This document shows, piece by piece, positions 36,985 to 61,400 of a DNA stretch of 64,000 bases. A model generated the notes under the pieces. It worked only from the letters and a program-made list of their open reading frames with translations. It was not told the origin of the DNA and ran no database searches. Within the stretch, counting starts at the first letter, position 1. Every line of letters starts with the position of its first letter. The stretch covers positions 10,237,625 through 10,301,624 of the forward strand of contig OX392542.1 of assembly GCA_947623455.1 (NCBI GenBank), read 5' to 3'. Made by a program: the position numbers and the translations under genes. The stretch is from Mimachlamys varia (Eukaryota; Mollusca; Bivalvia; Pectinida; Pectinidae).

Positions 36985-37500
36985 CTAGGTCCAAAACTAG
37001 CTGTAACAAATTCTCAGGTCCCTGTGATTGTTACGCCTCCCCAAATCCGAGATGGCTGCATGTCAGTCATTTGTTTCTGAACAGTCCGAAAATAGGAAGA
37101 TGCTTAAAGTGTCACTTCGTATGATATTTGAGAATATATCAATAACAAAAACAAAAAAACTTTCAAAATCCAATATGGCTGTCTGTCCGCCAAATTGTTT
37201 TTTTTTTCAAAACTGTCCAACTAGGGTTCAAAGACGAAGAATGTGATTCGAGCAGTCTTGCATTTGGTGACGGTGGGCTAACAAATAACGTTCATTTTGC
37301 CACTATCTATATACATTGTGTGCATGTATATTTGTTTGTATGCAAGATTTATCTTAACAACAGGCCTAGAATTATGACCGGTACTAACAGTGGGCCTCGT
37401 GATTATTTAAAAGGGGTTCTTAGAAAACAGTCTAGGGCCCGTATTCATGAAACTGTTAGATGCTCAAGCATGGACTTCGTGCTGAATCCTAATTATACTT
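36985..37500. repeat. Mixed fragments of dispersed repeats
   Basis: 36985-37023 matches the foldback element at 20115-20335. 37030-37200 has the ...ATGGCTGCATGTCAGTC... type found near Helitron-like copies. 37432-37490 (GGGCCCGTATTCATGAAACT then GATGCTCAAGCATGGACTTC) is one arm of the MITE found whole at 52485-52747. Nothing else is recognised in 37500-38650. Confidence 0.5.
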
Positions 37501-38658
37501 CATGATTGTGACGTACGGAGCCTAGATACATATCTGCCAATTGAGAAAAAAAAACAACAAAAAACAAACTTGATAGTCCCTCATCCAAATGTTATGACTT
37601 TTATGTTTCTTTGTTATCAAGGTGTCATTTAAAGCATTGACACCCGTCATTTGACTCCCGTTGTTCAAGGTCATGCATTTGAACAAACTTGGTACTAGAA
37701 CCTAATCCTTTTAACATCGCTTTCCGTCACTATGACAGGTAATAAATCATGACAGAATTGCTTCAGTCATCCAGAGGATGATCTTTTAGGTTTTTAGACA
37801 TTTGACTCCATGACTCGAATGTGGGTCAAGGTCATTCAATCCAAAAACTGGATCATGATCGATATTATAGGTTTCTTAAAAAGGGTATTCAGAATTGTAG
37901 TTTTATCTAATTATGTCCGTGAAACAAGTTGAAAATAATTTTAAATTAAATGTTTTATCCATCAGTTGAAATTCAAACAAACAAGAAAGCTAAAATATCA
38001 GCTATATGCATATTCCTGTCTATGCCATGTTTTACAGGTGTACATGTATGTAATACCACAGGTGCTTGTGGATTTGAATGTGATTTTTTTTTTCAATGAA
38101 TGTAGAAGGTAATATACATATACGGTGTTTAATAATAATATAATGCTAAATTATAAGTTCACAATAACATTCCATGCAGAGTAGCCTTATAAAAACCTAT
38201 ATTTTAAACAACTGCTCTTATCTTCCTCAAAATACTTGACGTGCGAGATTCAAAATTCAAGGAATATCCGGATTTTTTCTACAATGTTGTCCTTTTTTTT
38301 ACAATCTATGTAATACTTCCGGTGTATCTCCACAGACGCAAATGCATGCTCTTTTGTCAGTTGATTATTGCTAATTATTACAGGTAAAGTACATGTGAAC
38401 TTTTCTGATAAACTAGTTCATATCTTCTTTCTTTTTACATTATGTATTCAGACCTTTGTAAGTCTCAATACGCTTCACTGCATCTCCGAATCAAGACCGG
38501 GAAAATTAAAGAGTCTTTAATTTCCCCGTCTTTTAAAAGTTTTTCCCTGACAGGAGATGACTCTTGATAGAGCGTTCCTCTCCAGCGACCTGCTGTGTGC
38601 AGGCCTCTTCCACTGATGGAAATTTAAAACATTATTTTGTTTTGTTGATGTATATGAT

Positions 38659-39480
38659 AACAAGAGGCCTAGCTACTGTGTAGAGAGCCTGTGTTGCTCA
38701 CCTGCATAAAGTTGTTTAAAAGCAATCATAGAAAACAATGGACAAATATCCTGTCATTTATTTTTAGAAAATGATTAAAAGGTATTTATTCAATTACACC
38801 TATTTGGCCTCACCTGGATTGGGGCGGGGGTGATGTTGGGTGGTGGATGGTGGTTTAGTCGGACACACCATTTCTACAAAACTGATTCCCCTTCCTCCAA
38901 GGATACTTCAGAACAAATTTGGACAATATCATGTCATTCTCAAGAAGAAGGATTTTAAAGAATTTACCATATTTCCCTATTTGGCTCAGCCCCCAGTGGG
39001 CAGACCAACCATTTATACGAAATTGAATCCCCTTTACTCGAGGATACTTCAGACCAAATTTAGACAATGTCCAATCAGTCCTAAAGAATAAAAAAGGTTC
39101 TTAAAGAATTTACGATATTTTCTCTATTTGACTCCGTCCCTCAGGCCGCAGGAGGGGGGGGGGGGGGTGTGTCAGCCAAACGGTTCATATAAAAATGAAT
39201 CCCCTTAACCCAAGGACACTTCAGATCAAATTTGGACAATATCCTGTCATTCCTCAAGAAAAAGAAGGATTTTAAAGAATTTCCTATATTCTCTATAGGG
39301 CCCCAAGGGGTCAGACACACGGTTTATAAATACAAAATTTATTCCCCTTCCTTCAAGGATACATCAGAACAAATTTTGACAATATCTTGTCATTCCTCAA
39401 GAAGAAGAATGATTTGAAAGAATTTACTATATTTCCCTATTTGGCTCCACCCCTCGGTCCCAAGGAGGGTCAGACCAACA
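38659..39480 (-). mobile_element. Helitron-like element with four ~140-170-bp internal repeats
   Basis: Starts AACAAGAGGCCTAGCTACTG and continues GTGTTGCTCACCTGC, the inverted form of the 28209-28808 terminus. Internal units at about 38898, 39039, 39212 and 39354 share AAGGATACTTCAGAACAAAT and TTTAAAGAATTTACNATATT. A G run is at 39152-39166. The right border is uncertain. Confidence 0.55.
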
Positions 39481-40628
39481 CTTACCAAGTACTTTAGTGA
39501 CTGTGGTGGCCAGGAAGTCCATAGATAAAATTTTGGACCTGAATGCTGGAATCTCTTCAATCCCTCTGGTGTTGTTAGGAAGCCTGTTTCTTGTTATGAT
39601 GGTGCAAGGAAGGAAGTTATGTAAGAAGAAGTCAAGCCGAGCTGGAATCTGTTGGAAGTTATGGCTGGATCTTCTGGTTCTGGAGTCCGTAAGCTTAAGT
39701 AGATGGTATAAGTTTGATCTGTATCTCTGTATCAATACGTCAAATAAACCAATTCTGGCACTTTGATCGACAGGTCGAGAAGAGCATTTAGTACTTAGTC
39801 TCGTTTGAGTCTTTCTCTGAAACAGTTTACAGATGGTGTGGAGACTTGACTGTCAGTGTCAGAAAGTTTGTTCCAGACTCTCACCGATATTATAAAGTAC
39901 AAGTTAGGGTAGACGTCTGTGTTTACTTTTTTACCAACAAAACACCAACAGTGTGCGAAAGTGATTCAAGAAGTTTCATAGACAATAGGTCTATGGACAT
40001 TTCAAATTGCATAGACCCAACAAAATTTCTGCAGGCTGATTTTTTCCACCAGTGTCAACGAACTGCTTAAAACAGAGTGATCTCCCCTCCTTCAACCGAT
40101 GTTTAAACATAAATTGATTTGAAACGACAAATTCAGCCAAACAAATCAGGAAATGAGCGACATGCAAGAGTAATGCAATTGATAATATTTATAAGATTTG
40201 TTTAAACAGTTTTGATACTTTTTCGACATTCATGAGTAATTAAATTGCTAAGACATCAGGTCTACCGTACTAGCATTTTGCATAGACCGATAGGTTTTCC
40301 TGTGGCCTCGGTCTATCGGTCTATCATTACTTTCGCACATTGCACCAATGTTTTCATGTTCCTGTGTTTTCGATGATGTAAGTTGACACAAAGTGATCAA
40401 ATTTCTTAGTTGCAGTGGGTATGTATTGGTGTCGGGTATTTATTTGATGCACTAGAAATAGATATACATAAACATATACATAAATTTACTTTCCATAGAA
40501 ATAAAGATATCTACTTTTAAGGAGTAAAATCCAAACAGCTTGCCACAGCTATAAGGAATGATAATAACATGATATGTTTATATTAAATAATCTGTTGTGA
40601 AAGTTGTAATCAAATTCTTCTATCTGAA
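39481..40628. other. Spacer before CPLANE2, no gene recognised
   Basis: Two open frames of 89 and 74 codons (39497 and 39846, plus strand) have no recognisable family motif, start context or splice partners. CATAGACC-GATAG-type short repeats occur near 40280-40330 (GGTCTATCGGTCTATC). Nothing else is seen. Confidence 0.5.
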
Positions 40629-40696
40629 GTGATTATTGTTTAACATGGAATTACTTCGTTGTTGACAGTGTTGATGTTGGAGCCCTACGAGATGTG

Positions 40697-43680
40697 ATGT
40701 TGTCGTCTGGTTCCTTGCTCAGCCTTGACTGGCACAAGACCAGAGAGGGCCAGGAAGTTCTGGCATCTGTGCTTCAGAGAAATCTCTCAAAACTTAGGAG
40801 GTTTGGTAAGAAGAAACAAAGTACAATTATTCAGTTTTGTTTCAAACTTTACTGAAATCATTACTATTAGTTAACTCTAGATAGAAGGCTCAGTTTCTGG
40901 AAGTGGAGGGTTCTTTGGACTACAGACATTCATGGTGGTATTCAAAGAAAATGAAAAGTTTGTGCTATCAAAGAACATCACATAGAAAAAATATTCAAAC
41001 TTTAACAATATTTTTTTTAACTTGAAACTTAAAGCAAGTCAGTGCTTGATGCCAAAATAACTGCTCAAAACTCCAGAAAAATGACACAATAAAATTAGTG
41101 ATTTATACTCAACTACACTTAAATTATTAAAACATTTTCATGTGGATTTATTTCCCAATTACATTTCAGGTTTGTTAGAAAGACCAATGGTGCCCTTACA
41201 CATATCAGTCAGTGATGTCCGCTACAAAGTGTTCCTACTCGGCAAATGTGGCGTCGGAAAAACCAGTACGATAGCTAAACACTCAGGCTGCCAAATACCA
41301 ACGGTTCACAGCGAAACACAAGGTAAACACTATCAGTGTTGGGGTGTTAAAAAACATATCCATGTTTCATGGACAAAATCCTTATTTACCTACAGTGTTG
41401 ATTTTGTCACTTATGTAATTTATTTTTACATAATACCAACTGAATTGAATTATTTATAAGGACTTCTTGTTTAGTGCCAGATATTTTAGTCAAAGGTGAC
41501 ATGAACCCTGTCTAGTCATATGTAGCTCTGGTCGTTAATGATATTTAATTAATTTATGATTAATCAAATGTCAATTTGATAAAATTAAGAAAACATGTGA
41601 GACTCAAGTTTAATTTTTGTTTCCTTTGTAACAGTTAAGTGTGCTTTCACCAGGGGATCAAACTCATGATCCTAGACTTCCTAGTTGGAGACTCTACCAC
41701 AGAATAAAGGGATGTACAATAAATCTTATACATGTATCCTATATTTTGGATACAGCCAGTGCTGCCATTTGAACACATGTAGCTAGCACAATTCAGTTTT
41801 TAGCACTGCCATACCATGTTTTTATTTACAGCTGAATAGACTTGAACAGTCAGAGAAAAAAATCTTGCTCAAACATACAAACACAGTGCCATGCTGCAAC
41901 TCAAACATGCAACCCTTCGGTCATGAGCCCTGCATCCGTAAACAATTACCACCAATGTTAAATGTTCTTGTCCTCAAACACCACTACTCAGATTTAAACT
42001 CCCTATCATCACACACCGCAGAAAGGCAATGGACACCATTTTTGACAATAAAGAAAGTAGGGTCAAACCACATACTCCCTAGTCAAGACACTGAGCTAAA
42101 GGAAAACCCCCTCTAATGTAAAGCCTGAATGTGACTGTAGTCTTATGAACAATTAAAATCTAACCTACCAAATGTCAAAAGGTGAATTGTGGACTATGTG
42201 TGGTTCATGATGATTTTCTTCTACTGATGACTTTTATTTGTTTCCAGGTATTCAAACAACGACAGTATTTTGGCCAGTTAAAATTTTACAACTGAACAAG
42301 GCCTTCATGTTTCAAATACAGTTCTGGGATACAGGAGATAATTCAACAAAGAAATATGATCACATAATGCCAGTAAGTTGAAACTGTTGATTCACCCCTG
42401 AATTTTCTTAATGAACTATTCCAACCATTATACCAGAAGATCCCAAATGTGTCTTTGGGCGGTAAATAAGTTAAACAAAGTGATAAAACATCATTTTTTT
42501 CCAAGTAATGAGTATTATTATTATCATTAAATGTCAATGTCACAAGTTATATATTATGTAAATGAACTTGTACAAACCTGTTAATAGATCATAATTATCT
42601 TATAATCACATGTGTTTATATTGCATACCCATTTACCCTTCCTAATTACGAGGGAGACTCCTTCATTTTGACCAAAATTTACTAATCTCCTTCATCCAAG
42701 TCCAACCTCACACAAACTCGAAATCTACATCCAGTGGTTGAAAGATCTCCTAGTTACTCTAGGGTATGTGTAATGACCATAATAGGTGTGTCTGGATCAA
42801 ATGAATACTTTTTGAAGTTATTTGATACAGAAAATGGGAAAGACAAATTGAGCAATGCAGTTTCAGTCGCATTTCACACACCTTCTCCCTAATTGGAAAT
42901 ATGAAATGAGGGAGATCTCCCTCATTGGAGGTTTCAAAGGTTAACACCTATGATATTGTCATTTTCTCCCTACAGGCTTGTCTGGACAAGGCTGACGCCA
43001 TTAATTCCTGTTTTCCTTCGTAGATAAGAGTAGTTTTGAGGACATTCCACATCAGCTGACACGGATCAGTACTCCCAAAGATAACACCACTAAACTTGTG
43101 ATGGGGACAAAGTATCCTTTTAGTACTTCAGTACCTGGAGATCACATCTACTTTGACACATATTAACATATATTTCTAAGTAGAGTATACAGGGAGAGGG
43201 AGATCTAACGTCTGTGTCAAATCAGATGAAACTAGTACAATGTAACAACCAACAGCTATTAGTTTCTGATATCCACGTAATTAGATTAGATTACAGTTTT
43301 AGAGTGAAATCATCCTGCTAGAACACAATGTAGATGGTTGTAATAACTTTATGCGGTTGTGTATTCAAGCATTGTTCAATAGTATGACATGATAACTTTG
43401 AGGCAGTAAGATTCTTCATACTTTGTTATTTACTTTCCTTAACCGGCCTAGATTCGACCAGTTCCCTCACAGTGAAATCACACAGAGGGACATCAGAGAC
43501 TTTGAACACAACTGGAAAATACCAATTTTGAAAACCAGAAACATTCCGGATGCTGAAAATCAGAATAGTTTTAATGACATTGCACAGAATCTCAACATAA
43601 TTTGTGAACATTTGTGGCAGAGAGATTTGAAAATAGGGGGCAAGGGTCCTCCAGGAGATAATAAAATCTCTTATTGCTAA
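40697..43680 (+). pseudogene. CPLANE2: CPLANE2 / RSG1 Rab-like GTPase, five exons, frame break in exon 4
   Basis: Small GTPase-like protein of the CPLANE complex (with Inturned and Fuzzy) needed for cilium formation. Exons: 40697-40805, 41170-41322, 42248-42372, 42976-43111, 43452-43680, all GT-AG. Motifs: DWHKTREG near the N-terminus as in vertebrate RSG1, P-loop GKCGVGKT (61-68), switch I IQTTT, FWDTGD in place of DxxG (113-118), G4-type TKFDQ, and LWQRDLK near the C-terminus. Junctions 1-2, 2-3, 3-4 and 4-5 fit. Inside exon 4, between DADAI (to 43002) and FSFVDKSSFED (from 43012), one base is missing: the upstream frame meets TAG at 43021. With that base the protein would be 250 residues (vertebrate about 258). 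The flanking frames remain well conserved, so an assembly error, a recent allele, or a young pseudogene are all possible. The start codon is chosen by similarity; an upstream exon cannot be excluded. Confidence 0.85.
41640..42125 (-). repeat. Diverged tRNA-like SINE units in CPLANE2 intron 2
   Basis: Related to 8870-9505: it has GGATCAAACTCATGATCCTA, ATGAGCCCTGCATCCG and CTAAAGGAAAACCCCCTCTA in the same order. Two partial units are visible. A copy of the ~85-bp dispersed repeat is in the next intron at 42388-42475. Confidence 0.5.
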
Positions 43681-44576
43681 ATCAGGCTCGCTACTGTTTA
43701 TCACAATCACTGCAAATCTCGCTTTCATTCACAGATTTGTCTCCCTTTTAACCCATGTCGTCCTTATCAGTTATGATTTATCTGTCACTCTCTATTAGGG
43801 TATGACAGATAACATGTGCTAGGACATGACTCATAATAGGGGAGAATGACATCATTTTATGAAACATAACCATGATGCAAATTGATAATATAATTTTCAA
43901 CCCACATTTCATGGGACATTAATATTGACAATGGCTAAGAAAACGCTTGATGTATACAATTTACAGCATCTTTCAATTATACCCCCTGCAACGAAGTAAG
44001 GGGGAGTTTTACGAAATCATAAGCTAACATTTTGTGAAGTTTCAATCAAATCCATCAATGCTTTCTGAAGATATCATCTGGAAACCAAAATTTGAAGAAA
44101 AAATGTCAATAGTTTTAGCAACAGCGACCTTCGTGGATAATCCTTCAACCCCAAACTTAATCCCACTCAGTATTACTTCAAAAGCTAACATTGTATGATG
44201 TTTCAACAAAATCCATCAATCCTTTCTCAAGTTATTATCTGGAAACCCATTTGGTTTCATTGGCAGTGGACTAATAAATTCATGAGAACAAGTAGACTTG
44301 AATGACTGTTATGGCAAATCAACTGGCATAATGACCAGTAACACACCTGATTAGTGTATCAAGGCCATCGGCCAAAACCTAATTCCCCTAAAAAGATGTT
44401 AACCATAGTAGCCAGTGTCCATGTAGTTGTAACTATTTTTCAGTAACTTATCATTGTCGAAAGTTTTCAAAACAATAGCAACAGAGATTTTTTGGGGTTG
44501 GAGAAAGTGATATATGTATTATATAAAATCCATCAAAGGATAAATAACGAACAATTATATTAGACCTCTAAAAACT
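43681..44576. other. Spacer between convergent CPLANE2 and NSUN5
   Basis: An AT-rich spacer with a candidate CPLANE2 polyadenylation signal AATAAA at 44273-44278. Around 44030-44240 two diverged copies of GTTTCAATCAAATCCATCAA occur. No gene is seen. Confidence 0.6.
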
Positions 44577-44582
44577 TTTATT
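44577..44582 (-). promoter_or_regulatory. NSUN5 polyadenylation signal
   Basis: AATAAA on the minus strand, about 125 bp beyond the NSUN5 stop codon. Confidence 0.55.
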
Positions 44583-44704
44583 CAAAAGTTGATAAAAAGT
44601 TACTCTGATAACTAATTTATGAAAATACTCTTACAGTCCAAAACATTTAAAATGAAATCTATCGGAAAAGTATTCCTTTTCAAATAAGATATAACATCAA
44701 TATG

Positions 44705-58099
<13,395 letters not shown>

Positions 58100-58443
58100 T
58101 TTCTGCCATGTGCTCGGTAAATAAAAAATTCAGATCAACCCACAAATTTGCAAAAATACAATACTAGCTAAAAATAGATAGACACATTTCTTTTGGCAAA
58201 AACCAATTTTTAGTAAGTCTTCATTAAGTTAGAATAAAAGATATGATATTTAGGATGATTAGCAATTTTCTAAAGTGAATTACGTTTCGTTATATTGGCT
58301 TTTATATTTTTCGCAATGTTATCATACGGGTATTTTAAAAATGTCTGCGCCCTTGTAGAACCTCCACATAGCGCCGCCTACGTGGCAACGTTGGGGAACA
58401 GAATTTGTAGAGAGAACGAAGACGAAACCGGTTAGAAATCAAC
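58100..58443. promoter_or_regulatory. Shared head-to-head promoter region, NSUN5 and GT8 gene
   Basis: The 344 bp between the NSUN5 start codon (minus) and the GT8 start codon (plus) must hold both 5' UTRs and promoters. The part next to the GT8 gene is more GC-rich (AACCTCCACATAGCGCCGCC). No TATA box is placed convincingly. Confidence 0.6.
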
Positions 58444-61400
58444 ATGGGAATATTTTCTTCCAAAAGGAGTATGTTCATTGATTATATATGATGCTAATGA
58501 TTATGCATCCCATGAGACCAGTCTAAAGTAGTAATGTAAACACTACTCTAGTGTACTGTGATCAATCTAGATCTACTGATAATGACGATGAGAAATCTAC
58601 CATCCTTTCAGCTTATTCGGTAGAGCATCGGGCTGGAGAGCCAAGGGTCGCGGGTTGATAAACATTTTTTTTCACACAAGCAATTTACTGTGCTGGTTAT
58701 GGGCGGCGTTTTACTATTTATTGACAAAACTGGATATCCAAAATTCGAATTATGGATATCCATAAATCATTTTTGGATATCCATAATTCTAATTTTGGAT
58801 ATCGTTAAATTATGGATATCACAAATTCCATGTATTTTTGGATATCCATAATTCGATTTTTGGATATCAAAAATTATTTATGGATATATATCCATTATTC
58901 GAATTTTTGGATATCAAAAAATAATATTAAGGACATCCAAAAATAATTCAAGATATTCATTATTATTTTAGGATATCCAAAATTCGAATTATGAATATCA
59001 ATAATTCGAATTTTGGATATCCAGTTTTATTAATAAAAAGTAAAACGGCACACAATTTGAATTATTGATATCCATCAATCATTTTTGGATATCCATTATT
59101 CGAATTTTGGATATCTTTGAATAATCTTGAATATTCTTAATGATTTTTGGGTATCCAAAAATCATTTATTGATATCCAAAAGTCAGATTTTGGATATTCA
59201 AAAACAATTTATGTTTATCCAAAATTTGAATTACTGATATCCAAAGTTCCATGTATTTTGGATATCCAAAAATAATTTAGGTTATCCAGAATTAATTTGA
59301 GATATCCAAATTTTTTTAATGATATCATAAATTAAAATTATGGATATCCAAAAATGAATATCCATAATTCGAATTTTGGATATATCCAGTTTTGTTAATA
59401 AATAATTAAACGGCGCCCCATAGCTGATGCTTTCATTATTTCCTTATTTATAGCAAGACATGAAAGAACCATTTTGGAATTGAACTTTCAATAAAAAAAA
59501 TAACTTGGAATCAACAAAAGCATGACTTTTGTCGCTGGGTGAAATGTGTGAAATTCATCGTATACAAATACATCTTTTCTATATGCAAATGAAAACAACT
59601 ATAATTTTCACTAGTACTGTGGCTATACAGTTTTGGGATAAATCTGGTTAAATACATATCAAAATCCATTTCCATGTCTACACTATCCAAACGGCTGGTG
59701 AGGTGACAAATCTTTTAATTTACATGTAGTCTGAGGAGTCCTCATGATAACTACACGTGTTAACATTGAGGTAGCAAATTATGTATAGGTGCATGACTGG
59801 CACATTTATTACACACACAGAAAGACTGGTCAGGTCATAAACTCTATTTGGATATTGTAGACATGGAAATTGATTCAGACTCTGTGATGTTTCTAGCCAG
59901 ATTTATCCCAAAAACTTTATGAATATGCATAGCCATAGTACTAAAGAATGCATACATGATTGTATACCTGTAGAAGTTGTTTTCATTTGCATATATATTA
60001 ATTACGAAAAAATTTCACTCATTTCGGCCCACATTCAAAGATCACGTTTTGGTTGTTTTCGAGTTATTTTTTTATTCAAATTCAAACATGATTCTTTCAT
60101 GCTTAGCTAAAAATAAGGGCAAAAATGAAAGCATTCAGTGCAGTAAATTTCTTGTTTGAAAAATTCTATTTATCGACCCCCCCCCCCCCCCACCATCACC
60201 ACCACCACCCCAAAATGGCAATCTGTAAGTCCAATAGTCCTTAAAAATACTGAATAAAGCACGCACCTGTAAGGACATTTTTGCTTATCAAGGGTTAAGA
60301 TATATATATATGTCCCAAAATATTTGGGCGAACTGATTTATTTGCCCTGTGACAGATCACCTCATTTCCACAATGTCCCAAATCCTTTTTCCACATTGTC
60401 CCAAATATGACGTACTGGGCCAAACAAATATATAGAAATCTAGCTAAATGTATATTGCTGTTACACTTTTACATTGAAAAATAGACATTTGAAAAAAAAA
60501 ATCCAAAAATTCCTCTAGATTTACCTGCCTAGTTTTATAGCAGAAACATTAGAAACAGAAATTTTAAGGTAACATGATACCAATTATATATAAAATGGAA
60601 TATCAAAACAGTGGCAAGTTTGCTCAATTGGTAGAGGTCCTGCTAGACTTCTGAAGGGCCTGGGTTCAAATCCAAGTCTGGATGTTGCATTTCTCTTTTT
60701 CAGTTACAGATACAACAATATATAACACATATAATAATGAAATGTAACTACCAATCTCTCCTTATATAATTATAACAACGGTACATGTACTCACAAATCC
60801 TCAATGATGAGAAATAAATGTCCGATGTAGTGTCCCGCGGAATGTCCTATTCCGAAATGATGATGTAGTTCAAATCCGTATAAGGCAGAGTTAAGGTGTT
60901 CAAGAATCCCCAGATGTATAAACAGTGGACTGACCAGATAGCACAGGTCCAGCTTATATATATTAAGTATCTAGAATGTTGTTGTAGAAATATCTAAAAT
61001 GTTGTTGTAGAATATCTAGAATGTTCGGTCCAGATGCAAAATATAATACAAATGACTTTCTAGCAATATCTGTTGATAGCAAACAGTGACTTTTTCCAGA
61101 ATATTCTTCAACACATGTTTACACAAAATTGTTTATAACATAGTTACAACATGATAATGACCATACATATATATGTTTCCCATGTACATGTTCAAAAGGG
61201 TTGTGGGTTTGAAAGTCAATGGTCTTCATCCATAGGCTTACAATATTCTTATGTATATACATTGGGTTCAGTAATATGTCCCATTGGTTAACAGTGTAAG
61301 TGTACATTTTACCGTGAACTTATCATTATTAAGGTTTTCTTCCTATTACAGTTGCCACTGTTCTGACTCTGGTATGGCTGGGTTTCATGTTCTATCTTTG

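Noticed and set aside
39497..40070. Two small open frames before CPLANE2
   Set aside because: No recognisable domain, no conserved start context and no supporting splice structure.
60606..60690. A possible functional tRNA gene on the plus strand
   Set aside because: Acceptor-stem pairing is poor and SINE-type body sequence follows directly.
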